Positions 1-29,400 of a stretch of DNA of 64,000 bases are shown piece by piece. The position numbers were made by a program, and so were the translations under genes. The notes below the pieces were generated by a model. It had not been told where the DNA came from. It searched no databases and saw only the letters and a list, made by a program, of their open reading frames with translations. Positions within the stretch are counted from its first letter, which is position 1; every line of letters begins with the position of its first letter. Origin of the DNA: Syngnathus acus. Lineage: Eukaryota; Chordata; Actinopteri; Syngnathiformes; Syngnathidae. The stretch covers positions 9,452,193 to 9,516,192 of the forward strand of contig NC_051088.1 in assembly GCF_901709675.1 (NCBI RefSeq), read 5' to 3'.

Positions 1-16376
<16,376 letters not shown>

Positions 16377-16560
16377 CGCAGTCTCTCCGAGCTGTCAGGA
16401 GTCCTCAGACGTGCTCTTGTCCCCGTGCAAGATTGACTATATGGCGGCGGACACTGGCTGTCAGTGAGCTCCAGCTCGGGGCTATTTGGCGAACTGTCTG
16501 ATCAAACTAAACATACTACAAGTATGGCGCGTGAGTTCCGGCTCTGACCTTCAAAACAAA
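16377..16560 (-). promoter_or_regulatory. ptpn11: ptpn11 5' UTR and putative core promoter
   Basis: Lies immediately upstream of the ptpn11 ATG. It is richer in GC and CpG than its flanks and contains ggcggcgg and ggcgcg. No clear TATA box is visible and the transcription start cannot be placed from sequence alone. Confidence 0.4.
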
Positions 16561-16660
16561 GCCCTAGCAGCAGTGTGATTTTGGGAGCGGTACTGCAATA
16601 AAATTATTGTACACAACAGAGATGGAAGATTCAACATCAAACATCAACATTTTTATTTTA

Positions 16661-16731
16661 TGCACTGATCGGTTGGCACTTTTAAATTTCGTTGTACATG
16701 TGTGACAATGACAATAAAGATCTATTCTAAA
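16661..16731 (+). repeat. LINE/SINE 3'-tail-like fragment
   Basis: The stretch from gcacttttaaatttcgttg to caatgacaataaagatc matches the tail shared by many fish L2-like LINEs and SINEs (aatttcgttgtac...caatgacaataaag). Only this tail is recognisable. Confidence 0.5.
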
Positions 16732-18214
16732 CACCACAAATACATTTTGCATCTGTATTATGGCCTTCCATAAATAAAGATCCAAATAAGTAAATAAATT
16801 AATAAATGTGATACGTATAGACATACATTTATATTTAATCATTTTAATAATTGATTTAATAATATTACATTTAATACATTATTCAATCCCGTGAAGGTGA
16901 TTACTCGAAAGTAGGAGCCCTAAACTTTATTTAACCCGATGCCTGACTGTTATAACAGTAAACAGACAATGCAGAGAACAGAGTATGTCACACTGTAATT
17001 TTGAATTCACCTCTTGTAGCTTGTTGACTGTTAAATCAATAAAGACTTCATTTTGCTCTATTGTAAAAATGCCATATCGTGTCAAGAGCAAAATTGCAGG
17101 TTGCACCTCTGTTCTGGAGGACGGCGCTTGCATCCACAGGCAGCATTGACGTCAGCGGTCTCTCACTACAGCTTAATCTACTGGGGGATGGACAGGCTTA
17201 TGCAATTGTCTATGGATTTATTTGCCTCCCCATAGTTTGACCCCGTGTGCCGCCGCTATGGCTCCCACACAAGCGTTGACAGGACAGAGAGATGAAACAT
17301 CTCCTCTCCTTGGAATTGTTCCTCAGCTCAGTGCAACGTGCTCCGGGCTGAAAGGATCTGCTCCCACTGAGTATTTATTATGTGGGTCTGGCAAGCAGTT
17401 AAAAACGATGCTGGTGCACAATGGGATGACGTTACTGTCTGATCAATACATGATGGAAATAGATGTGGAAAGAGAATAGCACCGGCTGCATATTTGTTTT
17501 CTAACACTAAATGTGATGAATGCAAAGTCATCAGCTAGCATCAGGGGATTTCAATCCATACTGCAGGTCTCACGTTCCTTTCAAGAGGCTTTGTTGCACC
17601 TGCGTAGGCAAATATAGCATGAGATATTTCTGTGTGTGTGTGCCAGATGACAATCTAATTCATGAATCCAGCCACTGAAAAAGCTGATAGTTGATAGTGT
17701 ATCAACTTCCTTCTTTTCACTTGACATTTTCACATTCAATTTATTTCCCTTTTATCGATATGCCAATTCTTTAAAGGTTTAGGAGCAGAAACTCTGAACT
17801 GAATCAACACTCTGTGGATACCTGCCTTGATGAGAAGAAAAAAAAAGTTAGGAAAGATTGACCTAAACGCACGCAACATTAAGTACAGTAGAGCCATTTC
17901 ATGCAAATTACCGTACTTGTATGCCAACGATTAAATACTATTGCGTTCCGAAAAAAGGTAGGAGGTAGTTAGCATGAACTACCCTTCACGATTGAATTAT
18001 GAATTATTTGTGAAACTTCTCAAATGAAAACTCACTTTTACATTTCGCTCACATCTGAATTGATTTGTTTTAAATCTACCATCATCGTGTGTTATAAAAA
18101 TGACAATTTTCAGCATTTTGGCACCATCAAATTCAGAAATACTGTATTATTAAACCAAAATATTTAAAGCCCACCCCTCAAAAAATAAAATAAACAATGA
18201 CAAGAATGAACTCC
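16732..18214. other. Intergenic spacer between ptpn11 and agrn
   Basis: AT-rich, with no exon, RNA gene or transposon recognised. It separates the ptpn11 promoter region from the proposed agrn poly(A) site. Confidence 0.55.
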
Positions 18215-20288
18215 ATTTTGGTTGACATTTTATTTCATGATGGTAAGAACACAAGACAAAGGTCATAAAGTTAGTAATGTTCAGGTCATGCCACTTTTAC
18301 TCGATGCACTGCCGTTTTATGAAGTTTGTGATCAGACAGTCGCTTACACCCACTTTTAGATATAAATAAGGAACAGAAGAGAGGATCTGAACATTCCTCT
18401 TGTCGTGTTTTTTTTAACTATCACTATCTGTCATTATTATTACTATTATATGGGGATGGAGTTTATCAATCGGCTAAAATAAGGACGATGCTTAGAGTCA
18501 AGGTGACTGGGGGCTTTAAAGGCAATTCCAAGTTGGCATTAAATCATGTGGCATTATTGTCTGGTGTCACATCAATACATGATGGAAATGTATATATATA
18601 TATTTTTAGGTGTCGCCACCTCAATGGATCCAAACCAAAGAACAGTGTGGCCAAAATAAGATATAGAGAGCGAGTGTTGGAATTGCAATGTGGCTTGATA
18701 CACCAGAAAAGGGCTTCCTGATTTCACCTGATATTATGCACGACAATTATATTATAGCTTTAGTGACATCCCTCCCCCATGTACATTTATCAAAGTGTGG
18801 AAGAAGAGACATGGCTCCAGTGTATATTACTAAAACAAACAAACAAACCTCCACAGATAACACATTTAGCTAAATTTACACGTAAAACAGGTGGCCTGTA
18901 CATAAAAAAAATGGTTGCCAGATTATTTCAGAGGGGGAACATTAAGAAAGTAAACGAACAAGACCGTTTGCTACCCAACCACAAAACAGATTTTGTTATA
19001 GAATATATTGCCAAAGATCTCATATCAAAAGAAGATATCAGTCATCACAGCTTATTGTGGTTCAGCAATTCCTCGTTGCGTCGCTGAATGTTACAAACCC
19101 ATGCGCTACTACAGTATGTTAGTTAACATTGATTTGTGGCTGTTATGGCTTCAACAAGGGTCGCAGTCTCTCTCAACAGCCGCATCGGATTCTTCCAGCA
19201 ATGTGGAATATAAAAAAAAGGGAACTCAAGTCTTTTGTTGATTGTTGATTTGTCGGGCAAAATACATGCCAGAATAATCGTCTCTTTTTCCTTGCGTTGC
19301 TCCTTTTTCCATCCTCCCTAAGAACAACTTTCCCCCTTTTGCACCATTCAAGATTCTTGTGCAATACCTGGAAAAAGCTTTGGACAATGAACCGATACCT
19401 TTGCTATTGTAGAGGGAAGAAAGTTTTTTTTTTTTTCCCATGTGGTTTTTTTGCGGGATTAAAGACAAAACAATTGACACTGCATACGTCCATGCATTAA
19501 TAGTGGTCATCATGAGTTATAATTTGATGAAAAAAAAAATACATGCCTCTCTCTGAGGAGAAGCCACCTCTAATATTCACAGTCTCTGGTATTATTTATA
19601 AACTCTATAATTATTTATAAGACTTTGTTCCAGATGTTAGATGTGTTAGAGTCTGACAGGCTTCAGTTCCAGTAAATATCGGTTTCAGTTTCAAACTAAT
19701 TAATTTTTGGTGCTGTGAAGAGCGATGGGAGTGGATTTTTCTTTTTTTGTACTTTGTCACCGTAGCAGCTTGACTGATCTCAAAGAGTTCCATTAGAGAA
19801 ATACAATGAGTTGGGAGGTGGTGAGGGAATGTAGTATTATATAACATGGATATAGTATATATATTATTGTATGTTAAAAGAATTTGGGGGAATTTAAATG
19901 ACCGTATGGCACCACAACAAGGGATTAAGTAAAAATCAACACCAGAATTCAAGTCATGAGCAAAGTCAATAAGCAACCTTTTTGGTTACCTTGGCAACAG
20001 ATTTAACAGCAAAACTATTACACCGAAAATGTTTTAAATGTTGATTTAAAAAAAAGGCAATGGACATGTGAATGTAGGTGCAGATTAAAGGAAATTATGA
20101 AAAAAAACCCAAGAAATTTTAAAACATTTTCTCCCCGCACCAAAAAAAATTGATGAACAGTATACAAAAATAGAAAATAATTACAGCAGGAGACATGGGT
20201 GCTATGGATTGAGTGGAAAAGACGGGGAGGATTTCTTGAGTATTGACTGATTTGCTTTTTCATTTCGCAGTGTTTTTTCCGTGCCTGC
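18215..20288 (-). other. agrn: Proposed agrn 3' UTR
   Basis: From the agrn stop codon leftwards, the first AATAAA on the minus strand is at 18239-18244. A U-rich stretch (tgtttattttatttttt) follows 30-50 bases downstream, the usual arrangement of a cleavage site. This predicts a 3' UTR of about 2.05 kb. No coding potential was seen in it. Confidence 0.45.
18239..18244 (-). terminator. agrn: Candidate agrn poly(A) signal AATAAA
   Basis: Canonical hexamer on the minus strand with a downstream U-rich element. It is the first such hexamer after the agrn stop. An unseen earlier variant signal cannot be excluded. Confidence 0.45.
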
Positions 20289-20449
20289 TTATTTGGCCGC
20301 CGGACAATGTAATATTTGGGGGCTATTCAGGGCGTCCTCCACCAGGTGGAGCTCCACGCCATCCACCAGCACATCCTTGATGCAGCCCACAAAGCCCGTG
20401 CTGTAGGCCTTGGGCAGCCGACGTGCCACCGCCACTTCTTCCAGACCGC
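20289..20449 (-). CDS. agrn: agrn terminal coding exon: end of LG3 and stop
   Basis: A 161-nt exon encoding [38 protein letters not shown] and LHCPAAK, then TAA. The two Cys form the LG3 disulfide. Human agrin ends ...LRPCPTP, so the C-terminus is complete. Acceptor cctcag. Confidence 0.97.
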
Positions 20450-23400
20450 CTGAGGACAACAGCAAACAAGATGCTCGAACCATGACGAATCAAACAAATT
20501 TCAGAAGCAGCTCTCAGTATGATGCAATACACCAAAACTACAACAATTAGAAGATTGTAAAATGAACATCTCAAAGTGCCAATCAAAACTGAGCATTATT
20601 ATCTTGGTAAAGGCAAAAGTTTAGATTTTGATATCTAAATTGGAAAGTAACCTTTTTGAGGGCTGTCAATGTGTTTTAATCTCAGCGTGAACAGACTGGA
20701 ATGGTTATTGTCTAATATGAACTTCGCAGTTTTGTAGTTCAAAAGAATTGATTCAGTCCATTCTGCTTTCTATTTTAGCACCTTTTCCATTTAAATCCAA
20801 TTTTAAATGGATTTTCAGATGCTTTGAAGAGACACGGTGACCCAGATGGCTCGTGTTTGACGGCTCCTGTTCTCCTACAATATGCTTGATTTTGAGTTAC
20901 GCTTGCGCTCAGTCAAACTAGTCTTCTTTCTCAACTTATTAGCAACTTTTTCTTAAAATAGTCACAATGTCCTATTGGATCAGGGCTCGTACATTCTCCT
21001 CATCAGTGATGTCCCCCCGACTTATCCGCTGGGCTCAGAGTTCACTTTCCTGTCAAAAGCTCTTTACCTCTTCAGTCCCGCACATCTTAATCGGATTGGG
21101 CCCCTTAGAAATCGGGGATCGACAGGCCTAATTTCACGCGCATTACCGTCGAATTAATGACGGATGGTGAAAAGGGGATTTAAAAAGAAGGGCCCTCGAT
21201 GGAAGGATTGGAGGATCATGTGTCCTTGCTGCAGGGCTCAGTTGTTGCAATTGACTTGATGTTGTTACCTGAGTGCAAGAACACACCTCCATTGTCTCTA
21301 GTAAGATTTGGTTCAGCTTGGTACACATGATAATGCCTTTCGACTGTAAAAAGCCCCAAAATACAAGAGTTGACCAAAACCACCACATTTTTTGGTATGC
21401 TTTTGTTGCAATAGCATTTAAGGCCTAAATTTTCGCTAAATCCATTTAATGGCTTTTAATGCTATTTTAAAGACGTACAAAAACATTAATTCCGTGCATT
21501 TGCACGGGCCCACAGATTAGAAAACCACTGGAACCGGCTCAGCTGGAGCAAAGACTTCTCTTGATGGAGCGAATTTAGTAGACATCCTCAGGAGCAAATG
21601 CTATATTTCTCCATTTCTCTATTCAAGTGTGGCCGCCTACCCAGCCAAAGCGCTCCGTCCGTGTCCAGCTGAGTTGCCGCCAAAGGCGACGATCCCGTCA
21701 CTGCTGCCTCGTTGCCGACTTGTAGCGATCCATCTCGTAGCGCTCTGCGGAGGACAGGGTTGTTGTTTAGAAGCAAGTGTGTCATACTCAATAGCTGTAA
21801 AACGTTTTTTAATTTAATCTGAAGCATCATGGCTCCGCTGGCAGCACACTAAGCACCCCCATAAACGCCTTTGCCAAGCAGCGTTCTAAATGGGCCCGCC
21901 TAGCAGCAAACAGATGCCGCAGGAGTAGCGTTCATACAAGGTGGCTGGAAGCGCACGCTCAGGGATTGTGACGATGGGGATAATTTGAACCCACTAAAGT
22001 GTCATTCCAACTGAGGGGGCATCATTAAAACGGCAAGCAACACAGATTGTGGCAGTATAACTACACATGCTGTGATTTACACCGCCGTCAACATTCAAAT
22101 GATCTCGTGTGCCTCTAAGCGTGCCAGGGATGAGACAGACATGAACTGTTCCTTTGCTTGGTATGGATGTTGAGTGATCAATTATCGCCGCTTTCTTAGA
22201 CAACGGAAGCAATGTAATTATCCCCCGTACTTAAATTGACAGCCACGTTGAAAGCTAATGTCCAGCAGGCTGAAGGTGATAAATGGGTCACGCTCAAATT
22301 TCCAGCAGTTAATTTGTTTCTAATGACAGAATCCTTTAATGTGATATTGCCATGCGCAACAATCACTGCACGCTGCCTTTCTATAGTAAAGCCTCGGGCT
22401 ATATGAACTGCATATTTGGCTTTGCCAAGGAGGTTATATGCATTTTTTTTGAATGATGAATTGTGAAGAGAATTATCCACAAATTAACATGTTATGTCTA
22501 ATCCAGATGAATTGAATATTTGAGAATCAAAGATGGAGCCTTAAGGCTGGCAGTTAAAATCAGGTCTTTTATTTTCACTTTTCCACCCTTTTTGTCATTT
22601 AATGTGGATTATGTGTTGTGTAAAACCATTGTGGATTGTTTTCAGCGCTTTTGGCTGTGACTTTCATCGGAGGAGGCGTATATATCTGCGCCTGTTGTTT
22701 GCGCCTTCACGCCTTGCTTTTTGTTGATTGAAAAATGTCGGCTCTGATTGCAATGGAGCTGCAAGAAGAGTGCTTTCCAGAAGGAGACATCAAGAGGATC
22801 CGAGTCGATGTTAAAAAGTACAGCGAAGTGAGAGAGACAACTAAATGAGACAGGAACTGAACCAATCTTTCTGTATGTGTTACTCGCCGATGGACTAACT
22901 GCCAGCTGTTGGAAAACTACAGTTGCTTGTTTACTTTCATAAAAGCTTGTAGCAAACTTGAGCGACTGTGATCATGACAACAACGGTCAATGGAGACGTC
23001 AATATTGCTCCTCTCTCATCTTCTAACGGCTTCGAACATGTGCAACTAGAGCAGGGGTGTCAAGCTCTTTTTTTTCGCGGGCCGCATTGTCGTCATAGTT
23101 TCCTTCAAAGGGCCATTATATCTGTGAATGCCTTATATTATATACAGTATAGGCTACACAACAAATTGATGAATTGATAGTTTTGAAATCAGAGACGAGT
23201 AAAAACTGTGAATATTTTAAAAAGATGAATGTAGTAAAAATTGCTAGCAATATCTCTATTTATTTCAAGTGAAGACAATTTGTAGTCGATGCACAATTTG
23301 TCTTTGCGGGCCACATAAACTGATGTGACGAGCCGTATCTGGCCCCTAGGCCTTGAGTTTGACACTTATGAACTACAGGAAATACGACTCTTGTTGGATT

Positions 23401-26400
23401 GGATTGAAAATGATCAAATATCGGACGTGTGTGCAGGACTTTGTAATGGCAAATAATTTCCGATTCAGATTTCAGTTAAAAGCAGTTGATACTTAACATT
23501 GACAATCTAACAAACTATTTCCATTACTTTATCATCCCTGAAAGCACACCATTTTTTATCTCCTGAGATTACTGCAGGGCAGGGGTCACTAACCTTTTTG
23601 AAAATGAGAGCTACTTCTTTGGTACTAATTAGTGAGAAGGAAGGACTACCAATTTGATACAAGTTTGCATTGCCCCATTTGATCAAAATGCTCTTAAGAA
23701 TATTAGTATTTGTTATTAATGTTAAATAATTTCATTTTCACACAGTGATCGTGTTAATGATGTCTTACAATAATTAGAAAATGGATAAATATATGCTACA
23801 CCACTTTTTTCATGGATCTCTGCCAGTATGGTTTGCATTTTTAAACAATCCTTTCTACAACGATGCCCTATCACCGGTGAGCTATTTTTAGAACAGCTCC
23901 GCAGGTTACTCATGTGGTCATGAGGGGCACAATGTTGATGACCCCTGCAGCAGGGCATACTACTGTTTTTCTTTTTAATCATTAACACTATATAGGGCTG
24001 CATGGAGGAGCACTGGTTAGCATGTGCGCTTCGCAGTTTAGAGGTCACGGGTTCGATTCCACCTTATGGCCCTCCTTGTGTGGAGTTTGCATGCCCTCCC
24101 CGTGCCTGCATGAGTTTTCTCCGGGTGCTCCGGTTTCCTCCCACATTGGCCACTCCAAATTGCCCGTCGGTGGGAGTGGGAGTTCCGCTGGTTGTTCGTC
24201 TCTGTGCGTCCTGCGATTGTCTGGCGACCAGTTAAGGGTGTCCCCCGCCTCCTGCCTGAAGTCAGCTCCATCACACCCGCGACCCTCATGAGGATAAGCG
24301 GTTCGGATGAATGAATGAATAAATCTACCATATAATGTTTCGTTACATTATCGTGGAATCATAAGATTGTAAAGTATTGTACATTTGATCCATCTGAGAA
24401 AATGTTGGTATAAGGGATGTGCCATAGTAGAGGTCTGTGCTCTTTGTGTGCTCTGATTTTTTCATATATATACTGTATACGCAAGTGCTCTAGTCAAATG
24501 AACACTTTTTTCCGCAAAACTTGATTACCCAAAGGGGAAGGCGCAGAGCTCACTGAGAGGGTATAAAAAGCTCCAGGTTTGCCCCGCTCTCATCTAATTT
24601 GTGGTAATCTGATTAATTGCAAATGTAATTTAGAACTAAATTCCCAAAGTGTGGCATCAGCTGTCACGCTAGGAGCGTGATCTTCAAGATACATCTGTGT
24701 GTGTTGGGATTCGGCTTCATGCAATTTTAATGACATTATTATTTAATTTTCCCATGTGGAGCCTAAGTGCTGCTGCATGTTCTTCCTTCCTCACCATTCA
24801 TTAATCCATCCGTAGAATTGGTTCTGCAATGCGCATCGCGCTCAAGCATGACCAGGCGTGGAAATAACCTTAATCTGAGACTAATCTGTCAACTCGCAGC
24901 GCATCAGAGGATTGATGCAAGGGATCGCAGCGACAGGAATAGAATATGGATGAAGTGTAATCCCATCAAAGTGAGAAAGCCTTTGCTCGCTGCTACAGCA
25001 CGACTCACCTGCTAGCCTTGATGCGTATCCAGCGGTTGGTGTCGACGCGCACCGAAGAGCGCAACACCACTGGCTTGGAGCCCAGGTCGTACATCATCTG
25101 AACACGGCCGTCCACGACGGCCAGAGCGATGTAGTCGGAACGCTCCACGCCCTTCCCGCTCCACAGCACGAGGCCTTGGGTCGCCTCCGTGCGAATGCTC
25201 AGCTCAAATTTGTTCACCAGCAGAGCCTTTTCGCTAGGGGCAGAACAACGGAAGCGTGAATGACATGTTGATATTGTTTCAGTTGCTGAAAAGAGTTCAA
25301 ATAGGAGAGCAACCTAGTCCAAACATAGGTTGGCGAGTAGCAAGGTAGCTTGATAGTAAAAGTACGGAACATTATTCATTTCCAGGGAGGACGATTGGTT
25401 GAATGTTGCAAAGCACAGTGGAACCTCTAAAGTGAAAAGGCACAATTCGGAATTGGACTTGCCAAAGACCTCTGTGAAGCAAGCATAATTGCTTTTTCGT
25501 TGGCGTTTTCATACTATCCAATAGGATGTCTTTGGAAGATGAAGATTTAAGATTCACAAAACTATGAGCTCCATCTCAAGTCCTTTATCCACATTGCGTT
25601 TTGGGGAGCATTCGGAATGCAGACTGTGTTTAAGTGTAGCAGGGGGTTGTTTGTCTACTGAGCGGGAGTGGTTTGCAACCTCTCTTCTTGTGTCTGTCTT
25701 CAGTGGCATGTTTGATCTTCAGACTCTTGCCCGCCAACACTCTGGGAGAGTGAAGATAAGATGCTATCCCCGAAGTGGCACTGCACGGAACGGCCAAGTA
25801 TGCACTCACAATCGCCATACTAGCATATAAAAAAAAAAAAAAAAAAAAACTGCTTGTGTTCTTGATGTTTTCTCGGTCGGGTGACAACGGACACCCCATC
25901 CATTAAAAATCCGACCATTTGCTGGCGTGTGTGTTCGTATGTACAATTTTGTGTGCACACCATCAATCGGTATCCGTGTAATTGTTAGTACATCTGGAAC
26001 ACGGCTATAATCCACCTCCCTCGAAGGGTATTTAAACACAAAGACAAGGTGAGGACAACAAACAACCAGTGGCACATGGATGGAAAAAAACAACACCAAG
26101 ACCTGGGTAAAAAAGATTAGACGAGACAGATGACATGGCGCAGGAGTCAGCGTGGAAAAAACAGAGAGGCTCGTGGGAGTGCTTTTCGATGTGCAGAAAT
26201 AAAGAGGTACACTATGAAGAGAGATGAGGCAATATTTATCAGTTCGTCAAGGAACAACAATAATGTGGTTCACCTCAGCAGAAACAAAATGACTGTTTTA
26301 TTGTATATTTCTTATATACAAACAAAGTTGACCCCATGTCTCTATTTTAAAAATATATCCCGGATTTAAAGCTTATTCATGATCTGAATCTGCTGAGGTT

Positions 26401-29400
26401 ACAAGAAAAACCAACAAAAATGGAATGATTTAAAAGTATCGTATTTTTCCCCATAAAGAGAGAGGAAAAAAAACTAAAACAAATAAAGCTCAGCGAATCC
26501 TCTTCTGGCAAAACCTCAAAGAGCTTACAGGGACCAATAAATCTCCATCCGAGCAGCTTGTCAGTGATAAGTTCAAGGTTATTAAGTGAGCTGAATATAT
26601 CATGAATAAAACAACGGCGTGCATGCGAGGTTTGGAAATCTCATATACGCCGCTGACTTCCGAGACTGCTACTGTGTCGTTGCCTCTGTTTTTATAAATG
26701 GATGGATTTTATCTACTACTAACACGTGTTCAAATTCTCTGAAAGCACTATGCTCAATGGGTCTCTACTCCAAGTTTGACTCTAGGTGGCAGCAGAGTGT
26801 AAAATACAGTCAAGAGCGCACTGGCGGGAGTGTCTCGGAGACTCTGGATCCAGTGCCGCTATCAGAGCCTTGAATTTGGATGAAGTCAAGTGCGTGGAGA
26901 GGTTCGGTGTGACTCATTGTTGTAACTTGCCGTGATTAAAACGATGCTGCATCCACGGAGGGAGATTTAGCCCGCTGAGCAAATGGGGAGGGTTTGTCTA
27001 AGAAGAAGATGGGGGATGAGAAATGAGAGACCGCAAGTCTTAAAGCTCCGAGAGACTCACCTCTGGTCAGATGGGTTTTCCACAGACTCGGGACTTCAGG
27101 GAAAGGGGGGAGGGGAGAAAGTCAACGGCATGCAAGGTAAGCGGAGAGGCCAGAAGGACAAAGGGAAGGAGGGTTGTTGTGATCTAAAGCTGAGAAAAGC
27201 TAAAGTGCTCCACTAAAATATCGACTGTCGCTATCATCCGTTGTAATCACAGGTGTGCCACTCGGAATGGCCATTTTAAAACAACCGATTGCTTGTTGAC
27301 CCCCCAAATTTTTGTTGACCATGCGGAATTTTACGTCACACAAAAATGGCTCCCACAATTAATCTATCCATTTTTTATGCCGCTTACCCTGTTCAATGGT
27401 CTAAATTATTGATGTATTTTATTCTCAGATATGGTTTCTTAACCCAATTGTTTTTTTTCCAGGAAATCTTTTGTAGTCCCAGTATTTTGCGATGTCCTTT
27501 CTGCATCAACTGTTTCACTGAAACTTTATCTCAAACAATCATCCAAGGCTGCCAAAAGAAATACAGTTGGTTGTCAAGTTTGCTGACAGTCAAATTGTCG
27601 AGTCCCAACAAAACAGGTTTTAGATTATTACCGTTGTCAGCCATGTGGCACTAGTGCAAGAAAACCACGGCAGATAAAAGCTACTATTGTAAATCAGGGG
27701 TCCTCGAAGGTTGCTACCCTCCACGTTTTAGATTTTAGGGACTAGAGTGAGGTTGGCAGCATGCAGGCACTGGATTCAACTGGACTCCAACTCCACTGCA
27801 TTTGCCTCGAAACTAACTCTTATTTCACAAGAAACAATAGGATCCACTTACAATTTTATTACAGTTGATTTGTGCAACTGAATGCAAAGACAATTAGTTC
27901 AGTCTCGCGGGTCTCTTTGTTTTGCTTTGAGCACAGCTTTTTAACACATTTAATTGGTGAAATATAATTATTTCTTGGAAAAGGATTTTACTGTAAGATT
28001 GCAAGCTGTTAGTATGTACCACATTACTGCAACCTATAATCACCGCAGCAGTTTTTGTTTTCCCGATTCAGCAATCAAGACAATTCCCCCGAATATCCAT
28101 CGTGTAGTGCCTCATTCACACAGCGACCATGAAAGCAAGCTCTCTAGGGCAGCGCTATTGGATCAAGGTGGCTAATGTGCCACAATGCCCCGGAAACAAG
28201 CATCTTTTAATGGACATGTAAAGTGTATTCATGATCAGCATCTCCACCTAGCATAACCTCATTCAGCCAGCAGCCAATTTTCTGAACAGGGAAGTATGCC
28301 ACAGAGTATCATCAATTAACTTGAGTGGTGAATAAGACACACTAGTCAAAAAATGGGGTCAAGTGCCATACCGGCTGGGAGTCATTGCCACATATGATTT
28401 GTCATTGAAATAATGGGCCTCGAGCCAAATCGACCTACGCTTTTTAGACACGGGCAAAGCCAGCTCAAAGGATGATCCGAGTGGTAGTACCATTAACCCG
28501 AGGTGAACGTTTGACTTTGCGCCCTCGAAAAGGCACTTAATGGCCTCTGTGAGAAATGTATTCATTTCCATGACAAAATCAAATCAAGCTGAATTGATCC
28601 GTGCACCTGCGGAGCGCTGCGCCCCAGCTCCGCTTACTTAGACTCAAATTCATTGTGGCTCTTTACTAAATGTGACATCCATTCAACTTTTGACAGTCTG
28701 GCTCAGAGGAGCCGCTGTTAAGTGGGATTGATACCTGTGGATACACACTGCAAGAGCTCGCAACTGGAGGTCTTATCTACAAGGGTGGGGGGGGTTACAT
28801 CTGTGATTAATATGTTGGTGCCTTTATCCAGGGCCTGTAGGGAATTTAATTATTCCTCATAATAGATTTTGGGGAGAAAAAAAACAGATAAAAAACCTTG
28901 GTCTGGAAGCTAGTAAGCTTTTTCTACATTGGGGTTACAGTACTTACCAGGCTTATGATCGAATAATAAACTGTCCAAGCACAAGAAACTAGGTCAGTAT
29001 ATTCTTGCTGTTTTTCAAGAGGGGGGGGGGTCTCTTCTACTTCATGTTCCACATTCCAGCTAACAGCATTTAGTGCAAAAATGCATGGCAGTTCATCTTG
29101 TATATGAACCATGCATAAAATATTGCACATTTTCGATAAAGCAATTGAATTTCTCTAGGGTACAGGCACAATGCTTATCATGCACACATTCATGCTTGTC
29201 TTTGCATTGGAGGAGGACGAGAGGAACAGAAAGGATCTAATGACACTGCAAAATGTCTTGAAAAGAAAGAAATTGCTCAAACTAAAATATGGAGGTGAAC
29301 TGAATGAAGTTGGGATGGTTATTGTCTGCATATAAATGACAATATGACCGGAAAGGTTTTGGATTTTTTAGTGTCTTGGGTTTTGTTAATTATTAAAAAA

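Larger units (their letters stand above)
21745..25008 (-). other. agrn intron with transposon nest
   Basis: Holds two hAT MITEs (23052-23370, 23580-23947), a SINE (23995-24324) and a short plus-strand ORF with a splice donor (22735-22848). Nothing else was recognised. Confidence 0.7.

Noticed and set aside
24050-24060. Functional tRNA gene
   Set aside because: Box B is perfect, but no tRNA cloverleaf forms; it is the head of a SINE.
27697-27800. Third hAT MITE starting caggggtcctcgaaggttgc
   Set aside because: Only one end is suggestive; no matching inverted end or TSD was found, so it is not called as an element.
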